The translations under genes were made by a program, and so were the position numbers. Shown in pieces: positions 1 to 11,345 of a stretch of DNA of 64,000 nucleotides. The notes beneath the pieces are model-generated. The model saw nothing but the letters and a program-made list of their open reading frames with translations, did no database searches and was not told the origin of the DNA. How positions within the stretch are numbered: the stretch's first letter is position 1; every line of letters starts with the position of its first letter. Source of the stretch: Chelonoidis abingdonii (taxonomy: Eukaryota; Chordata; Testudines; Testudinidae); NCBI RefSeq assembly GCF_003597395.2, contig NC_133773.1:125696415-125760414 (forward strand), in the 5' to 3' direction.

Positions 1-3000
1 CCCACTAATTAGTCTTCTCAAAGACTGTCCTTTTGCCAATCCAGAATTACTGGATTAATCATGCCTACTTCTATCTATGGAGACAGAGCTCTACATATTT
101 CGATTTAAGCACTGAAACTGGGTCCTCTAAGAGACTATTAGGTGTCATCTCATCTAGGCAAGATGAGGTCATCTAGGCACACTGTAATGCACATAAATGA
201 AAAAGACAAGTCATGTGAGTAAAAATTAGAATGAAATGCAAAATTGTATGCAATTTTTTAACAAAGAAAGAAAGCCTGCAAAATCAAACAGAAGATAGCG
301 TTTATCTAGGAATGCTTGGTAAAGGAATGAGGACCAAGTCCTAGCATTTCAGATTTCCTCATTATAAAGTATCTATGGGTCTAGTGGAGTGAGGCCTGTG
401 ACCTGAGTGGAAAACTTGTGGAAACTAAAATTTGCAATGGCAGACTTAATACAAGATGGCCTTTAGTATTCTCTCTCTCTTTTTGGTGCCGTTTTAATTG
501 TAAATAGGTGCCAGTATTACAGAAGGGAGCTATCCTATCTAAATAGAATTTGATAGCCTTAGGGATATTAAGGAGCGAACAGCAACCTTCTTAGTGCAAA
601 AAGGCTCAGGCAAAAAGAGGAAAAGCCAATTTCCCGGTTAATGAGAAGAGAACAATATTTTAAGGAGAAATTTAGGAAAAAAATTGAACAGCCACCTTTT
701 TGGTGAAAATCTGAATATAGTATTTCTTGCAAACATGTGCATTGATTTGGTGTACCTATACAACTACAATACGGAAGATTACTTTTAGTGTGATAGGGGA
801 CTATGAGTTTTCGATCAAGGGTATATCTGGAAGAGCCTAGAAACTCCAGACTGAGTCTCGCTATACTGAATACCTAGTGGTAACACATCCAGTCAGTCTC
901 TCAGGATAGTGAAGAAAACCAGGATACGCAGGGCTATAAATTAAACCGTATTTTTAAAGTAATGTTCAAGGACAAAAGGGCCTACACCTGGCATTACAGA
1001 GTTTTCACAAAGGTCTAGATTGAAAACATCTTTGAAGATCTCCTAAATGGATGACAAAAACCTAAAGGGAATCATTCCTGCTGACACACTAACAGAATAG
1101 TGTAGTTCAGATACTGATATGCTTAGAATTGTGAATTTTTTCTTTGGCTATGATAGAAAGTTCACAACAGCAGCGGAGTAGTCAAAGGTCTGCAGAATCA
1201 ACCTGTTAGCTTTAATGCTGCCAAACTGAGGTTGCCAAGGGCTGGATTAAGGTCCACATCCTGTTGCAGAAAATCTTTGAAGTGGCCACTGCTCAGATAA
1301 ACCACCTGAAGTAAACTGAGAAACAAGGTCTTCAGATCCAATAGGGAGCTGCAGGAATAATTTTGGCCCAATTTCTCCAGAGCATGCCAGCAATCCTCAG
1401 CAAATGGAGAAGTAGTGAGAAAGCATATAGTCAAAGGGCACAACCAACTGAAAAATAAAAGCATCCACTAGCCAAGTTTAAAGGTTCCAATGTGTGGAAC
1501 AAAAATACAAAAAGATTTATCTGGTGGACATCCCATTTAACAAATACCAAAAACAGCACCTCCCAACTGTCACTCTCTTGGAAGGAAGTTTCTGGGTTCA
1601 GTCAATTTGCCTGCACATTCAGCTTGCCCTGTGCACTTGTTACTGAAATGGATAGGTGAGTGCTCCCAGACAAAATCTGCGAGGTTCTGAACTAAAGAAG
1701 AGGAAGGTACTCATAATATCACCCTGTCAGTTTATGTAGGTGTTGCAGAATTAGCCGCTGAGAAAACATGAATGGACATCTTGAAGTTTCTGTGCTTTGC
1801 AAACAAAGCAGAACCAGACTCCTGGTGGTGGGGAAACATGTTCCAAAGACCTAAAAGATCCTTCATGGGAACAAGGGAACTTGTCCTAGTTTACTACAAA
1901 GCCATGTCTTAGAGAACTGACAGGGCTTAAAAGTTAAATCTGTCTATTTGAAAGGAACTGCCTTGATAAGTAGGTCCCCCCATTAATGAAAGCTCTGGAT
2001 TCTCTCTTTCCTCAGTATTACAGTCACTATGACCATTCATCTTTGCAATAATCTGAGAAACAGATGGAAGATCAAAGGGGAGATCCTCATTCTGGAAGTC
2101 ATTTTGTTCTGTGAAAAACTGAGGGGTCTTGTCTGAGCAGGTTGGATGGAGATGTAAACGTAGGTCTCTTAGTTCCAAAGGAATTTACTCTGAGATTATG
2201 AATTAAAAGAGCAAGTGGTTGAAATCTGAACCTGGTCTTCTCAAATGGATTTGCTGGGGATAGATGTGGGTGAGATCCGAGATGATTCAAAATACCTCTT
2301 TGGGGTCACCACAAAACAGGAGCAAGCAGATTCCTCTCGGACAGGTTGAACAGACATAGTGCTGGGTTTGTAACAGTTCGTTAACTGTTTCAAGGAGAGC
2401 ATCTTTCAAGGACAACATGGGAGAGAGATAGCAATGTAGGATGAGGTGAAAGAAAAACTTTGAACAGACAAATTAAATCAGTTTCATAACCCATCTGAAC
2501 TGGTCCAAACAATGAGGGAAGAACCTCCATTTCCCCTACAATGAAAATGCTAAGGGTTTCACTGTGAAATCTCTTGACTCAAACTAAGCAATGAAAGGGA
2601 TACAAGTATTCTCCCTGGACAATTGGATCTCAGACATATGGGGGAGAGGGGTTTCCTTTTCCTGTTTTGGGAGCTGAAGCATGCTAGATCAGTAAGTTCC
2701 TTAATAACTGTACCAAAGGTCTCTCCAAATAGCTTAATCCCTTCAAAGGGAGCTTTGACTAAGTGTTTCTGGAGGTGGAGTCTGTCCCAATTGCATATTG
2801 AGATATTATGCTTCATAATGATGGAATGTAGAAGGGAACTGATATAAGAAATAGTATTTCACACTGCATAGTCTATGGACAAAGAACGGGAGAGAGAGCA
2901 GGTATTTAAGGAAAGTTTTAAGAGCCTTGGTACCAACAACCTTTTATTTTGACAAGGCTGAAACCTGTCAAATTTATGACAAAAACCATGAAGGTGCCCA

Positions 3001-4480
3001 TCAGATCATAGCTGCTTTGAGCACTTTGTCAGTTAAGCAGAAGTTTCATAAAACCTGCTGAGGGAATGTTCATTAAGCTCATCTACAACGTCTGTGAGTG
3101 GCTGCCCTTCGTAAGGGAATTGTTTCACTTCAGCAGAGCTAGACACAGTCACCTCAGATGACTGTAAAAGTAGAGAAACTGTCCTGTTGGATTCTATAGA
3201 GCATCTGACATATGTCTATTGGTTGAGTGGTTCTACTTAGCTTGCAAAAAAGGAATCCACCAATCTTTTTGTTGTACACTGACAGAGCTGATCTAATTTC
3301 CCTCATTTAAAATATTTTGGGGGTTTCTCAAAGATCTAGGATGGAGTGGATTTTTGACAACTAAGCTTTCCAATCCAGAGTCAAAGTTCATGTCTTCAGC
3401 CTACTTGGACTCTGAAGAGCTGGAAGAAGTTAGGAGAAAGCTCTCTATGAAGGATGTGGTATTGTATTTCCAGTAGCTCTCATGTTATTTGAAATTTCTG
3501 GAGTGGTTTCTCATATGTTCATTGGTGTAGGGTGGAAAGGGAAAAAAACAGTCAGGGTCAGAGGAGGAAAAGGAGTTTCTGAGAGATACACTCTAGAAAG
3601 GGCCATACTAAGAGAGGTTGAGGAGTCAGATGTGGACAGGATAAAGCTTGAGACCACGTAGGGCAGATCACCACTGAGGGGAAGCATGTCATCAATACTC
3701 TGGTCTAACTGAAACACAAGGAAGGTAGGGAAGGGAATCCTGGAAAAACCCAACTAAAGAGACTACCAGGTTGATGGAAGTTGCTGGGGTGAGGATCCCA
3801 AGATAGGGGAAGGTTGTTTAACTGGGAACCAAAGGAGTATAGGACTGAAGTGTTCAGGAGGTGCCTTGGCTGAGGGAACAAGGACCACTTCATTTCCCTC
3901 CCTTGCCCCTAGAGCAGAATAGTGTCCTAAACTAGACATGAAGAAAGATAGTAGGTAGACTGGCTGTGCGACACAGATGAGTGGAGCTGAACATATGCCC
4001 CACAGTGAATGGATCAGATCCTGTTGAGTAGGATGCAGTTTCAGATAAGACCAAGACATGCTAGCCTCAAGGCTGCTGGAGAATCTTGTAGGACATGAAC
4101 ATGGTAGGCCGATAGAGGACTGCAAAGAGTACCAGATGGTAGGCTAACGCCTAAATAAGACATCAGCTGTTGGGAGCTAGGAACTGTGTGGATTTGCTGA
4201 CCCAGTGCCTAAACTAGGGACTGCACTGAGGCAAGTCCCTAGTTTGAAAGTAAACAAGACAGTAAGACAAAGACCAAAAGCACAGCTAAGGTGGTCAGAG
4301 ATGAGAAAGATGGTACCTATAAGTCTCTTAAGGAACCAGTGAACCGTTCTGAAGTAGCAAATGGACAAAAACAGTCTCTTGCAAACAGACATAACATGCA
4401 TCTCTTCATCAATATTACAGGCTAAAAAGTTTAAATTAAAAGAACTGCACAAAACAGTAAGTTTATCACAGTTGGATATT
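1..4480 (-). pseudogene. Decayed retroelement-like sequence in HTT intron (DIRS-like suspected)
   Basis: No HTT exon is present. The minus strand shows scattered open pieces with protein-like composition: 2559..2816 (APFEGIKLFGETFGTVIKEL), 3511..3753, and 1198..1464. The EG-x-LFGE type motif resembles DIRS gag segments, and DIRS-like sequence occurs elsewhere in the window in the same orientation. Stops and frameshifts are everywhere. The assignment is tentative. Confidence 0.35.
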
Positions 4481-4686
4481 AATGTATGTGCGGAATATTT
4501 GGTTAAATGCAGAATTTAAGAATAGATAGCTGATATTTATTTACCACATTATTCAGATTTGTACACAGAGCAGCATATGGGGATTAAAAAAGTTTCATTT
4601 GTAGACATATTTTACTAATATAAAAGCTTGTTATAGCACAGATAGCAGATGAGTTTTCCTATGAAATATTCTAAATATGGCCTTAC

Positions 4687-4825
4687 TTTGTCTGGAATTA
4701 CATTCTCTAAGGCTGGTTGGTTTTCCCCATCCAATGGGTGTGAAGTAACCAAAGGTGAAGGGCCAGCTGTTTCTGGGGCTACTGTAAGGCGAAACCTGTC
4801 CAATAGCGAGTAAAGTCTTTGGTGT
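4687..4825 (-). CDS. HTT: HTT exon at the bridge/C-HEAT boundary, ~human residues 2053-2099 (last visible)
   Basis: One base completes arginine, then [13 protein letters not shown], a variable Pro/Thr-rich loop [33 protein letters not shown], donor gtaagg. The first 13 residues and SHPLDG equal human; the loop between them is diverged but the same length. The C-HEAT domain starts near human residue 2092. The next exon was not found in 1..4686. Length 139 nt. Confidence 0.97.
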
Positions 4826-5261
4826 CTGAAAACAGATAAGCACATATCAGAAAATTCAAATTTTAAAAAGGAGAAAGATCCAAGAAATACAGATAAGGCA
4901 CATACTCCAAATACTTTCAGAAAATAACAGTGAGTAAGAAAGAACTATTAGTTCAACATGCCAGAGAAAGTGAATTTTTCAAGTGAGCTTTACATGAGAT
5001 CAAGGAGTTATACATTTAATCCAAAAATTTAATACACTATCTTCAAATCAAGTTGTCTTTAGAAGTTGGTCAGGAATAAAGAGACATTTTACTGAAAGTC
5101 ATTGTTTATTTTAGATTAAATTTAATTCAGAATTGCATTACGCCTTACAGCTGCATTATGCTTTGGAGTCCCATCCCCTTCCGTCCCACAAAAAAAAGAT
5201 ATATATTTAAAAGAGGACGAGGACAATATGTTCTATAAATAAAGTTAACCAATACCAAAAA

Positions 5262-5297
5262 AAAGAATTTATTTATTTATTTATTTATTTTTTTTAT
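5262..5297. repeat. (TTTA)n microsatellite and T-run
   Basis: About seven copies of ttta/attt followed by a run of T, inside the 8-kb HTT intron. No other function seen. Confidence 0.85.
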
Positions 5298-5454
5298 AAA
5301 GAATACCTATTTTACATTATGCTACAAACATTTAATATCCCTTTGCTAGTTACCTGGTACTGATATTCCACTCATCACTAAAACTAAATTTTCCGTTTTT
5401 CTACATTGTCTTCCAGCAGCTACCTATCACAAACTAAATCTGAAGAAAGACAGT

Positions 5455-5685
5455 TACTCATCTTACAGTAACTGTAGTTCTTTGAGATGTACTGTCTATA
5501 CATATTTTCCACTGCTAGTGCGCATGCACCCCATGAACTCAAGTTTACATTCTTTTGGCCATCATTTGTCTGTTGGGATATGTGCCCTGAGCATCCTCAT
5601 GCCCTCAACCAAGGGCTTAAAGGGCAGGGCAACCTCAACTGCCCTTCAGTTCCTTTGCCAACAGGTTTTAATCTAGATTTTAGTT
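5455..5685 (+). mobile_element. DIRS-like element terminal region, left part
   Basis: Carries the shared end sequence seen also at 10270, 31780 and 33690: 'gtagttctttgagatgt' followed by 'ttttccactgctagtgcgca', a stretch with catcctcatgcc, an AAAGGGCAGGGCAACC block and cagttcctt. It is cut by the hAT element 5686..7840 and appears to resume at 7841. Family call is from recognition of DIRS-type ends; no search was run. Confidence 0.55.
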
Positions 5686-5889
5686 ACTGTTGTCAAGCGA
5701 TTTTAAAAAATCGCAATTAACTACGCTGTTAAACCATAATAGAATATCCTTTATTTAAATAGTTTTGGATGTTTTCCATATTTTCAAATATATTGATTTC
5801 AATTTCAACATAAAATACAAAGTGTACAGTGCTCACTTTATATTTTTTTTTTGTTATAAATATTTGCGCTGCTTTAGAGCCTACAAGTC

Positions 5890-6420
5890 CCCTGAGTCCT
5901 ATTTCTTATTCAGCCAATCGCTCAGAGAAACAAGTTTGTTTACATGTGTAGGAGACAACGCTGCCCGCTTCTTTTTTACGTTATCTAAAAGTGAGAACAG
6001 GCATTCACATGCACTGTTGTAGCTGGCATTGCAAGATATTTACATGCCAGATGCGCTAAAGATTCATATGTCCCTTCATGCTTCAACCATCATTCCAAAG
6101 GACATACGTCCATGCTGATGATGCGTTCTGCTCAATAACTATCCAAAGCAGTGGAAACCGACTTATGTTCATTTTCATCATCTGAGCCAAATGCCACCAG
6201 CAGAAAACTTATTTTCTTTTTTGGTGGTTTGGCTTCTGCAGTTTCTGAATCGGAGTGTTGCTCTTTTAAGACATCTGAAAGCATGCTGCACACCTCATCC
6301 CTCTCAAATTTTGGAAGGCATTTCAGATTCTTAAGCCTGGGGTCGAGTGCTGTAGCTATCTTCAGCAATCTCACATTAATACCTTCTTTGCATTCGGTCA
6401 AATCTGCAGTGAAAGGTTCT
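5890..6420 (-). pseudogene. hAT transposase C-terminal remnant, arm 1
   Basis: Minus-strand reading includes KIATALDPRLKNLKCLPKFE then RDEVCSMLSDVLKEQHSDSE, PKKKISFLLVAFGSDDENEH: the ALDPR(F/L)K signature and acidic spacer typical of hAT/ZBED-like transposases just before the dimerisation region. The C-terminal part downstream (toward 5890) is broken by stops. Not a host gene. Confidence 0.7.
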
Positions 6421-6559
6421 TAAAGTGAACAACATGCAGGGCCACCATGAGACTATTATAATATGAAATATATGGCAGAATGTGGGTAGAACATAGAGCA
6501 GGACACATACAATACTCCCCCAAGGAATTCAGTCACAAATTTAATTAATGCATTATTTT

Positions 6560-6830
6560 TTAACGAGTGTCATCAGCATGGAAGCATGTCCTCTGGAATG
6601 GTGGCCAAAGCATGAAGGGTCATACAAAAGTTTATCTTATTGGCATGTAAACACCTTGCAATGCTGGCTACAAAAGTGCCATGCAAAAGCCTGTTCGCAC
6701 TTTCAGGTGACACTGTAAATAAGAAGCAGGCATCATTATCTCCTGTAAATGTAAACAAAGTTGTTCAGCCAATCGCTAAGACGAATAAGAAGTAAGACTG
6801 AGTGGACTTGTAGGCTCTAAAGTTTTACAT
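6560..6830 (+). pseudogene. hAT transposase remnant, arm 2, with a small internal inversion
   Basis: Inverted copy of part of arm 1 (5890..6130). Plus-strand sequence encodes debris such as PLEWWPKHEG. Segment 6764..6785 is reversed relative to arm 1 (see finding). No intact frame. Confidence 0.7.
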
Positions 6831-6923
6831 TGTTTTGGTTTTGAATGCAGTTATGTAACAAAAAAAAAAAATCAAATCTACATTTATAAGTTGCACTTTC
6901 CTGATAAAGAGATTGTACTACAG

Positions 6924-7569
6924 CAGAGGTTCTCAAAAGATGGCCCGTGGACCACCAATGGTCCGCGAGTTCCATTCAGGTGATAGTTCCCTCTAAGGTG
7001 CGTGCCTGGGCAGCTGCACACGAGAGAATGAAGGGCCACACACCTAATTAGTGGAGCCGCACAGCTGTGGCTCCACTAATTAGGTGCCTGAACCCTGGAA
7101 AAGACACACATGTAAGGTGAGGTGGTGGCCTTGGGGAGAATAGGGGTAGGTGGGAGGGAGCAGTGGGGTGAGTAGAGGGGGTGCGGGGAATTTGGGACAT
7201 GCAGGGCTTCAGCGGCCAGAGAAAGAGGTAACTTTCCCCAGCTCCAGGGCTGTGGCTGCTGGGGAGAGACAGCCATCCTTCCCAGCCCCAGTTCAGAGGC
7301 TGCCGCCGCAGGGGAGAGAAGGTACATCTATCGCATTAGAAAGGTAAGACTACTGATACTAAAATACGAGTTGTGTGCTTCTATTTGTAGAACACAAACA
7401 TTTATTTTTATTTTTTTATATAGCGGTTTTATCCAAAGCGCTTTACAGTAGTTAGCTAATGGTACAAACAACATTTGGAAAGATCAATAAGTGGTCTGCT
7501 GAGATCCTCAGCAATTTTCAAGTGGGCCTTAAAAAAAAAAAAAAAAAAAAAAAGGTTTGAGAATCACTG
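6924..7569. mobile_element. hAT MITE nested in the larger hAT element
   Basis: Ends 'cagaggttctcaaa' and 'tttgagaatcactg' are imperfect inverted repeats of the CAGTGGTTCTCAAA class. Flanks tactacag (6916..6923) and cactacag (7570..7577) form an 8-bp target duplication with one mismatch, typical of hAT. The interior is GC-rich on the left, has an AT-rich 'tatagcgg…gcgctttaca' part, and an A-run of about 25 near the right end. Confidence 0.8.
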
Positions 7570-7840
7570 CACTACAGTACTTGTGTGAGGTGAACTGAAA
7601 AATACTATTTCTTTTGTTTACCATTTTTACAGTGCAAATATTTGTAATCAAAATAGTAATATAAAGTGAGCACTGTGCACTTTGTATTCTGTGTCGTAAT
7701 TCAAATCAATATATTTGAAAATGTAGAATAACATCCAAGATATTTAATACATTTCAATTGGTATTCTATTGTTTAACAGTGCGATTAATTTTTTGAGTTG
7801 AGTTAATCACAGGAGTTAACTGTGATTAATTGACAGCCCT

Positions 7841-8015
7841 AGTTTTAAGCAGACTCAGTAGTAGCAAGGAAGAAAGGCCACAGAATATGCGTGGACAATA
7901 CATCTTGATGACCCAGTTACCGTAAGGTGAATGATTTCTTCTTCTCCTTTGAGTGTTTGTCCATATATATATTCCACTGTTGGTAACTCATGAACAGTGA
8001 CACAGGATCACAGAA
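7841..8015 (+). mobile_element. DIRS-like element, internal end block, right part
   Basis: After the hAT insertion the sequence continues with acccagttaccgtaaggtga and a cttcttctcctttgagtgt block followed by 'atattccactgttgg', matching the arrangement at 33930..34000 and 10540..10600. It probably belongs with 5455..5685. Confidence 0.5.
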
Positions 8016-9445
8016 AATGGATGACAGGAATCTATCTAAATGACTGTAAGACAGCCCTATCAAAGTGAACATCAGATCTTAATGCTTTCACTATGGAGTA
8101 ATGCTGGATAAAAGTATGCACTGAACCCAAATAGCTCCCTACATATCTCTAGTACTGGAATATATTTACAAGAATCTACAGAAGTTGCTTGCATTTCTGT
8201 GGAGCTATAACTCTCACAGAAGTTCCAAGTTATTTCATAGCACATCTTAATACAAGTGGAACTACAATTCCGGAGTCTCTGTATTGATATGAGCTGACCT
8301 TTCACCGTATCCCCATGAACTATGCACAGTCTGGGGGGATTCTCTAAATGGCTTAGTTCTTGTCAGGTGGAAAGAAAATCCTAAGAACAGTTAAGGTGTA
8401 AAATTTAGCCCTCCCTTAGTTGGAATGTGGTTTTGGGAAAAAGAGGTAGGTGTATTACATGGTTTAGATGAAAGTCAGAGAGGACCTTTGGTATAAATTT
8501 CAGATTCAGACTCAGGTTACTCTCTAAGAAAAATCTTGACATTAATGCTTGTATCTTACCTACCATTTTGGCCAATGTTATTGCTTTCTGTGATTTTTTT
8601 TTAACTGCTTTTCATAAAGAAACAATGAAAAGTACAAAAAGTTAAGATACTTGTAGACTGTGTATTTCGAAATACTACACACTTCATGGATCTCCAACAG
8701 AACTATGCAACTACAAAATTTTACAACTTGCCAAAGCTGCAAGACCAATACAGAACCAATACTACACTGACATAACGTATTAGGGTAGGGTGCGGGTAAC
8801 AGAAATAAAACAGAAAACACATGAATAGGGAGTTGAAGGAGTGAGGCGGCAGGGGAGGGGAAAAAGAGGGGAGGAGAAAGGTAGAAGTCTGGAGTTCTTT
8901 GAGCAATCTCAACATTTTTTATCCAACTGTATATAGAAATAGGTTCCAAATTTGTTCGATTTCATATAATCATTTCTATGGCAATAACTATCCTTTCTTT
9001 AACTGACAGCTCAGACAGATCTGAATACAATTGCTCTATGCTGGACGGAAACCTACTTTTTGTATGACCGTGCACTTGGGATTACCATTGCAGCCCTCAA
9101 CAAACAAAGTCTTTGTGGAGGAGTTAAACCCAATTTAGTAGGTAAATAATCTAGGATATAATTTTTGGCTGAGATTTGGCTCCTGAAGCCGAACATTAGT
9201 TTAACTCACGCCCACCTCTTTCCACAACTACCTGATTGTTGGATAGCCTCATAATATATCCATCATTATGGGAGGTGGGGGGAAGGTTACAGAGCCAACA
9301 AACATCAGAGGATAAGGCCTTTATTTTGTCCAATGTCTGTGGCATCCAACACATTGTGAATAAATTGTTTTGTTACATCAAACATAGCCCACAGAGGCAT
9401 TTTTAACATGGGGCAACATGCCCTGCCACAGGAATTCTTTTAAGG
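8016..9445. other. HTT intron, nothing identified
   Basis: AT-rich sequence without a recognisable coding segment or bounded repeat. A short purine-rich stretch lies at 8840..8885. Confidence 0.5.
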
Positions 9446-9778
9446 CAGTTTCTCTCAAACTGGGGTCACCGCTTGTGTAGGGAAAGCCCCTGGCGGGCCG
9501 GGCTGGTTTGTTTATTTACCCTGTCCGCAGGTCTGGCCGATCACAGCTCACACCGGCCGCGGTTTGCTGTTCCAGGCCAATGGGAGCTGCTGGAAGCGGC
9601 GTGGGTCAAGGGACTTGCTGGCCGCCGCTTCCAGCAGCTCCCATTGGCCCGCAGCGGCAAACTGCGGCCAATGGGAGCCGTGATCAGCCAGACCTGCGGA
9701 TGGGGCAGGTAAACAAACAGGCCCTGCCTGCCAGGGGCTTTCCCTACACAAGTAGTGACCCCAGTTTGAGAAACACTG
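9446..9778. mobile_element. Foldback hAT MITE with 8-bp target duplication
   Basis: Ends cagtttctctcaaactgggg and ccccagtttgagaaacactg are inverted. Flanks ttttaagg (9438..9445) and ctttaagg (9779..9786) are the target duplication with one mismatch. The interior is GC-rich and palindromic: ccaatgggagctgctggaag near 9574 is matched by its complement near 9640, so the element could fold into one hairpin. Open frames across it are by-products of this composition. Confidence 0.88.
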
Positions 9779-9786
9779 CTTTAAGG

Positions 9787-10239
9787 GCTATGATAAATCC
9801 CCTTCCCATGCCTTCAAAAAACTCCAGACTAATGAAGTTCCTTATCATTAAAAAAGTATACGTAGTGGACGTAGGCTGGAGAGGTTATGAAACATTTGTA
9901 AGGTTCCAAGTAGTTCTGGGGCCCCTGGCAACCCTACGGTATCTGGATCAAGTTGATATATTAGCAAGTATTTTAGTCCTAAGTACCGCCACTTCACTGA
10001 GGGAGGCAGATCATTACTTTTTTTTTTTTTTCCCCTAATGCTAAAGCGAAGGACAAAACTGTTATCACTGACTAACTGGGAAATCTATATGGGTCCCTAT
10101 CTCAACCAGTTCTTCCAAATTATAGGTTTGTTCTCAATTTACAAGTCTGAGTTGCCTCAAATAGGAGCTTTGGCAAGACAGAAGACAAAAATGGTACTTG
10201 ACAGACCAGACCCTTCATGTGGCCACCACTTTTCTTCAC
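9787..10239. other. HTT intron, nothing identified
   Basis: Unique-looking sequence with a T-run at 10018..10032. No supported feature. Confidence 0.4.
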
Positions 10240-11345
10240 TGGACAAAAAGAGGAAAAACAGTTACTAACCTTTCATAACCGTTGTTCTCTGAGATGTGCT
10301 GCACATGCCCATTCCACTCTGTGTGCTCACGCCTCGCACAAAGTCACCAGAAATTTCTCTCTTAGTGGTACCCACTGAGGCAGCTCGTGCACCCTCTGCT
10401 GCCATGCACTGCTGATGCAGGTAATAAAGGACCCAAACTGACCCCAAACCCCCTCAGTTCCTTCTTTCTGAAAACTCTGATGTAGAAGGATAGAAGGGCA
10501 GGTTGCAGAAAGGACACATGAAACATCTCGAAGAACAATAGTTATGAAAGGTTAGTAACTGTTTTTTCTTCGAGTGACTGCACATGTGCATTCCACTCTT
10601 GGTGATTCCGAAGCAGTTAAATAGGCAGAGGGAATCAGAGTTCATGTACACACAGACCAGCTTGATAGTACAACTTGACCCAATTTGGCATTCCCTCTTA
10701 GTGTTGGGCAATGGTTTAATGGCAGGAGAAAGTGTGCACTGATGATCAGGGTGCTGCTTTACAAATGTGCAGGATAGTGATCTGTGCAAGGAATGACATG
10801 AAAGATGCTTGTGATCTTGTGGAGGGAGCACACAGCTAGCCAGCTGGTGAAATGGCTGCCAGATCAAAACATGCTTGCATACAAGAAGTAACCCAAGATG
10901 AAATTCTCTGAGATTGGAAGACAGTTCATTGTGTTTGCAATAGCCACAAACAGTTGGGTGGACCACCAAAATGGTCTGGTCCTGTCTATGGAAAATGCCA
11001 GTGCCCATCTAATGGCCAATGTCCACAGCTGTTGCTCATCCCTATTTGCATGTGGTTTTGGGTAAAATTCAGGAACTTCAATTAACTGATTGATATCTAC
11101 AAAACAAACGGGAAACAGTACAGTGAGCAAAGAGGCTTAAAAACTGTAAATTCCAACTCATACCTACAGATGGCGAGAAAGCAATGAGAGGTAGCTACGG
11201 TCACCCTGCTTTTTATATCCTCTGTTAGAGACATGAGGACACCCAGGCTGCATGCGTGGACCGCAACAGACACTGCTGGTCAGAAAATCCAAACTCAAGT
11301 GCATTAGGCACATGCACACCAACAGTGGAATACATATGGACAAAC
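10240..11345. mobile_element. DIRS-like element, short copy with inverted ends
   Basis: Left end 10265..10460 (ttgttctctgagatgtgctg, attccactctgtgtgc) and an internal block 10545..10610 (cttcgagtgactgcacatgt) resemble the end blocks at 33690 and 33960. The right end 11150..11345 holds the same type of sequence in the opposite orientation (accaacagtggaatacatat). The central part codes for nothing intact. Probably a non-autonomous or internally deleted copy. Confidence 0.55.

Larger units (their letters stand above)
5686..7840. mobile_element. hAT-type element with long inverted arms and two opposed transposase remnants
   Basis: The two ends (5686..5880 and about 7620..7840) are inverted copies of each other over some 190 bp, including a block with 'agtgctcactttatat' on the left and its complement on the right. 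Inside, transposase-like sequence occurs twice in opposite orientation: on the minus strand in 5890..6420 and on the plus strand in 6560..6830. So it is a palindromic, non-autonomous derivative. The right arm is interrupted by another hAT MITE (6924..7569). I could not define a clean target duplication. Confidence 0.75.

Noticed and set aside
1..4686. Search for the next HTT exon (human DWYVHLVKSQCW…)
   Set aside because: No matching coding segment with splice sites was seen; the exon must lie beyond the left edge.
9508..10038. Open frame of 176 codons on the plus strand
   Set aside because: Begins inside the foldback hAT MITE and runs out into unique intron; no similarity recognised.
10454..11008. 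Open frame of 184 codons on the minus strand with several Cys and His residues
   Set aside because: Lies inside the short DIRS-like copy. The Cys/His spacing does not form a regular zinc-finger pattern, and no other copy supports it as coding.
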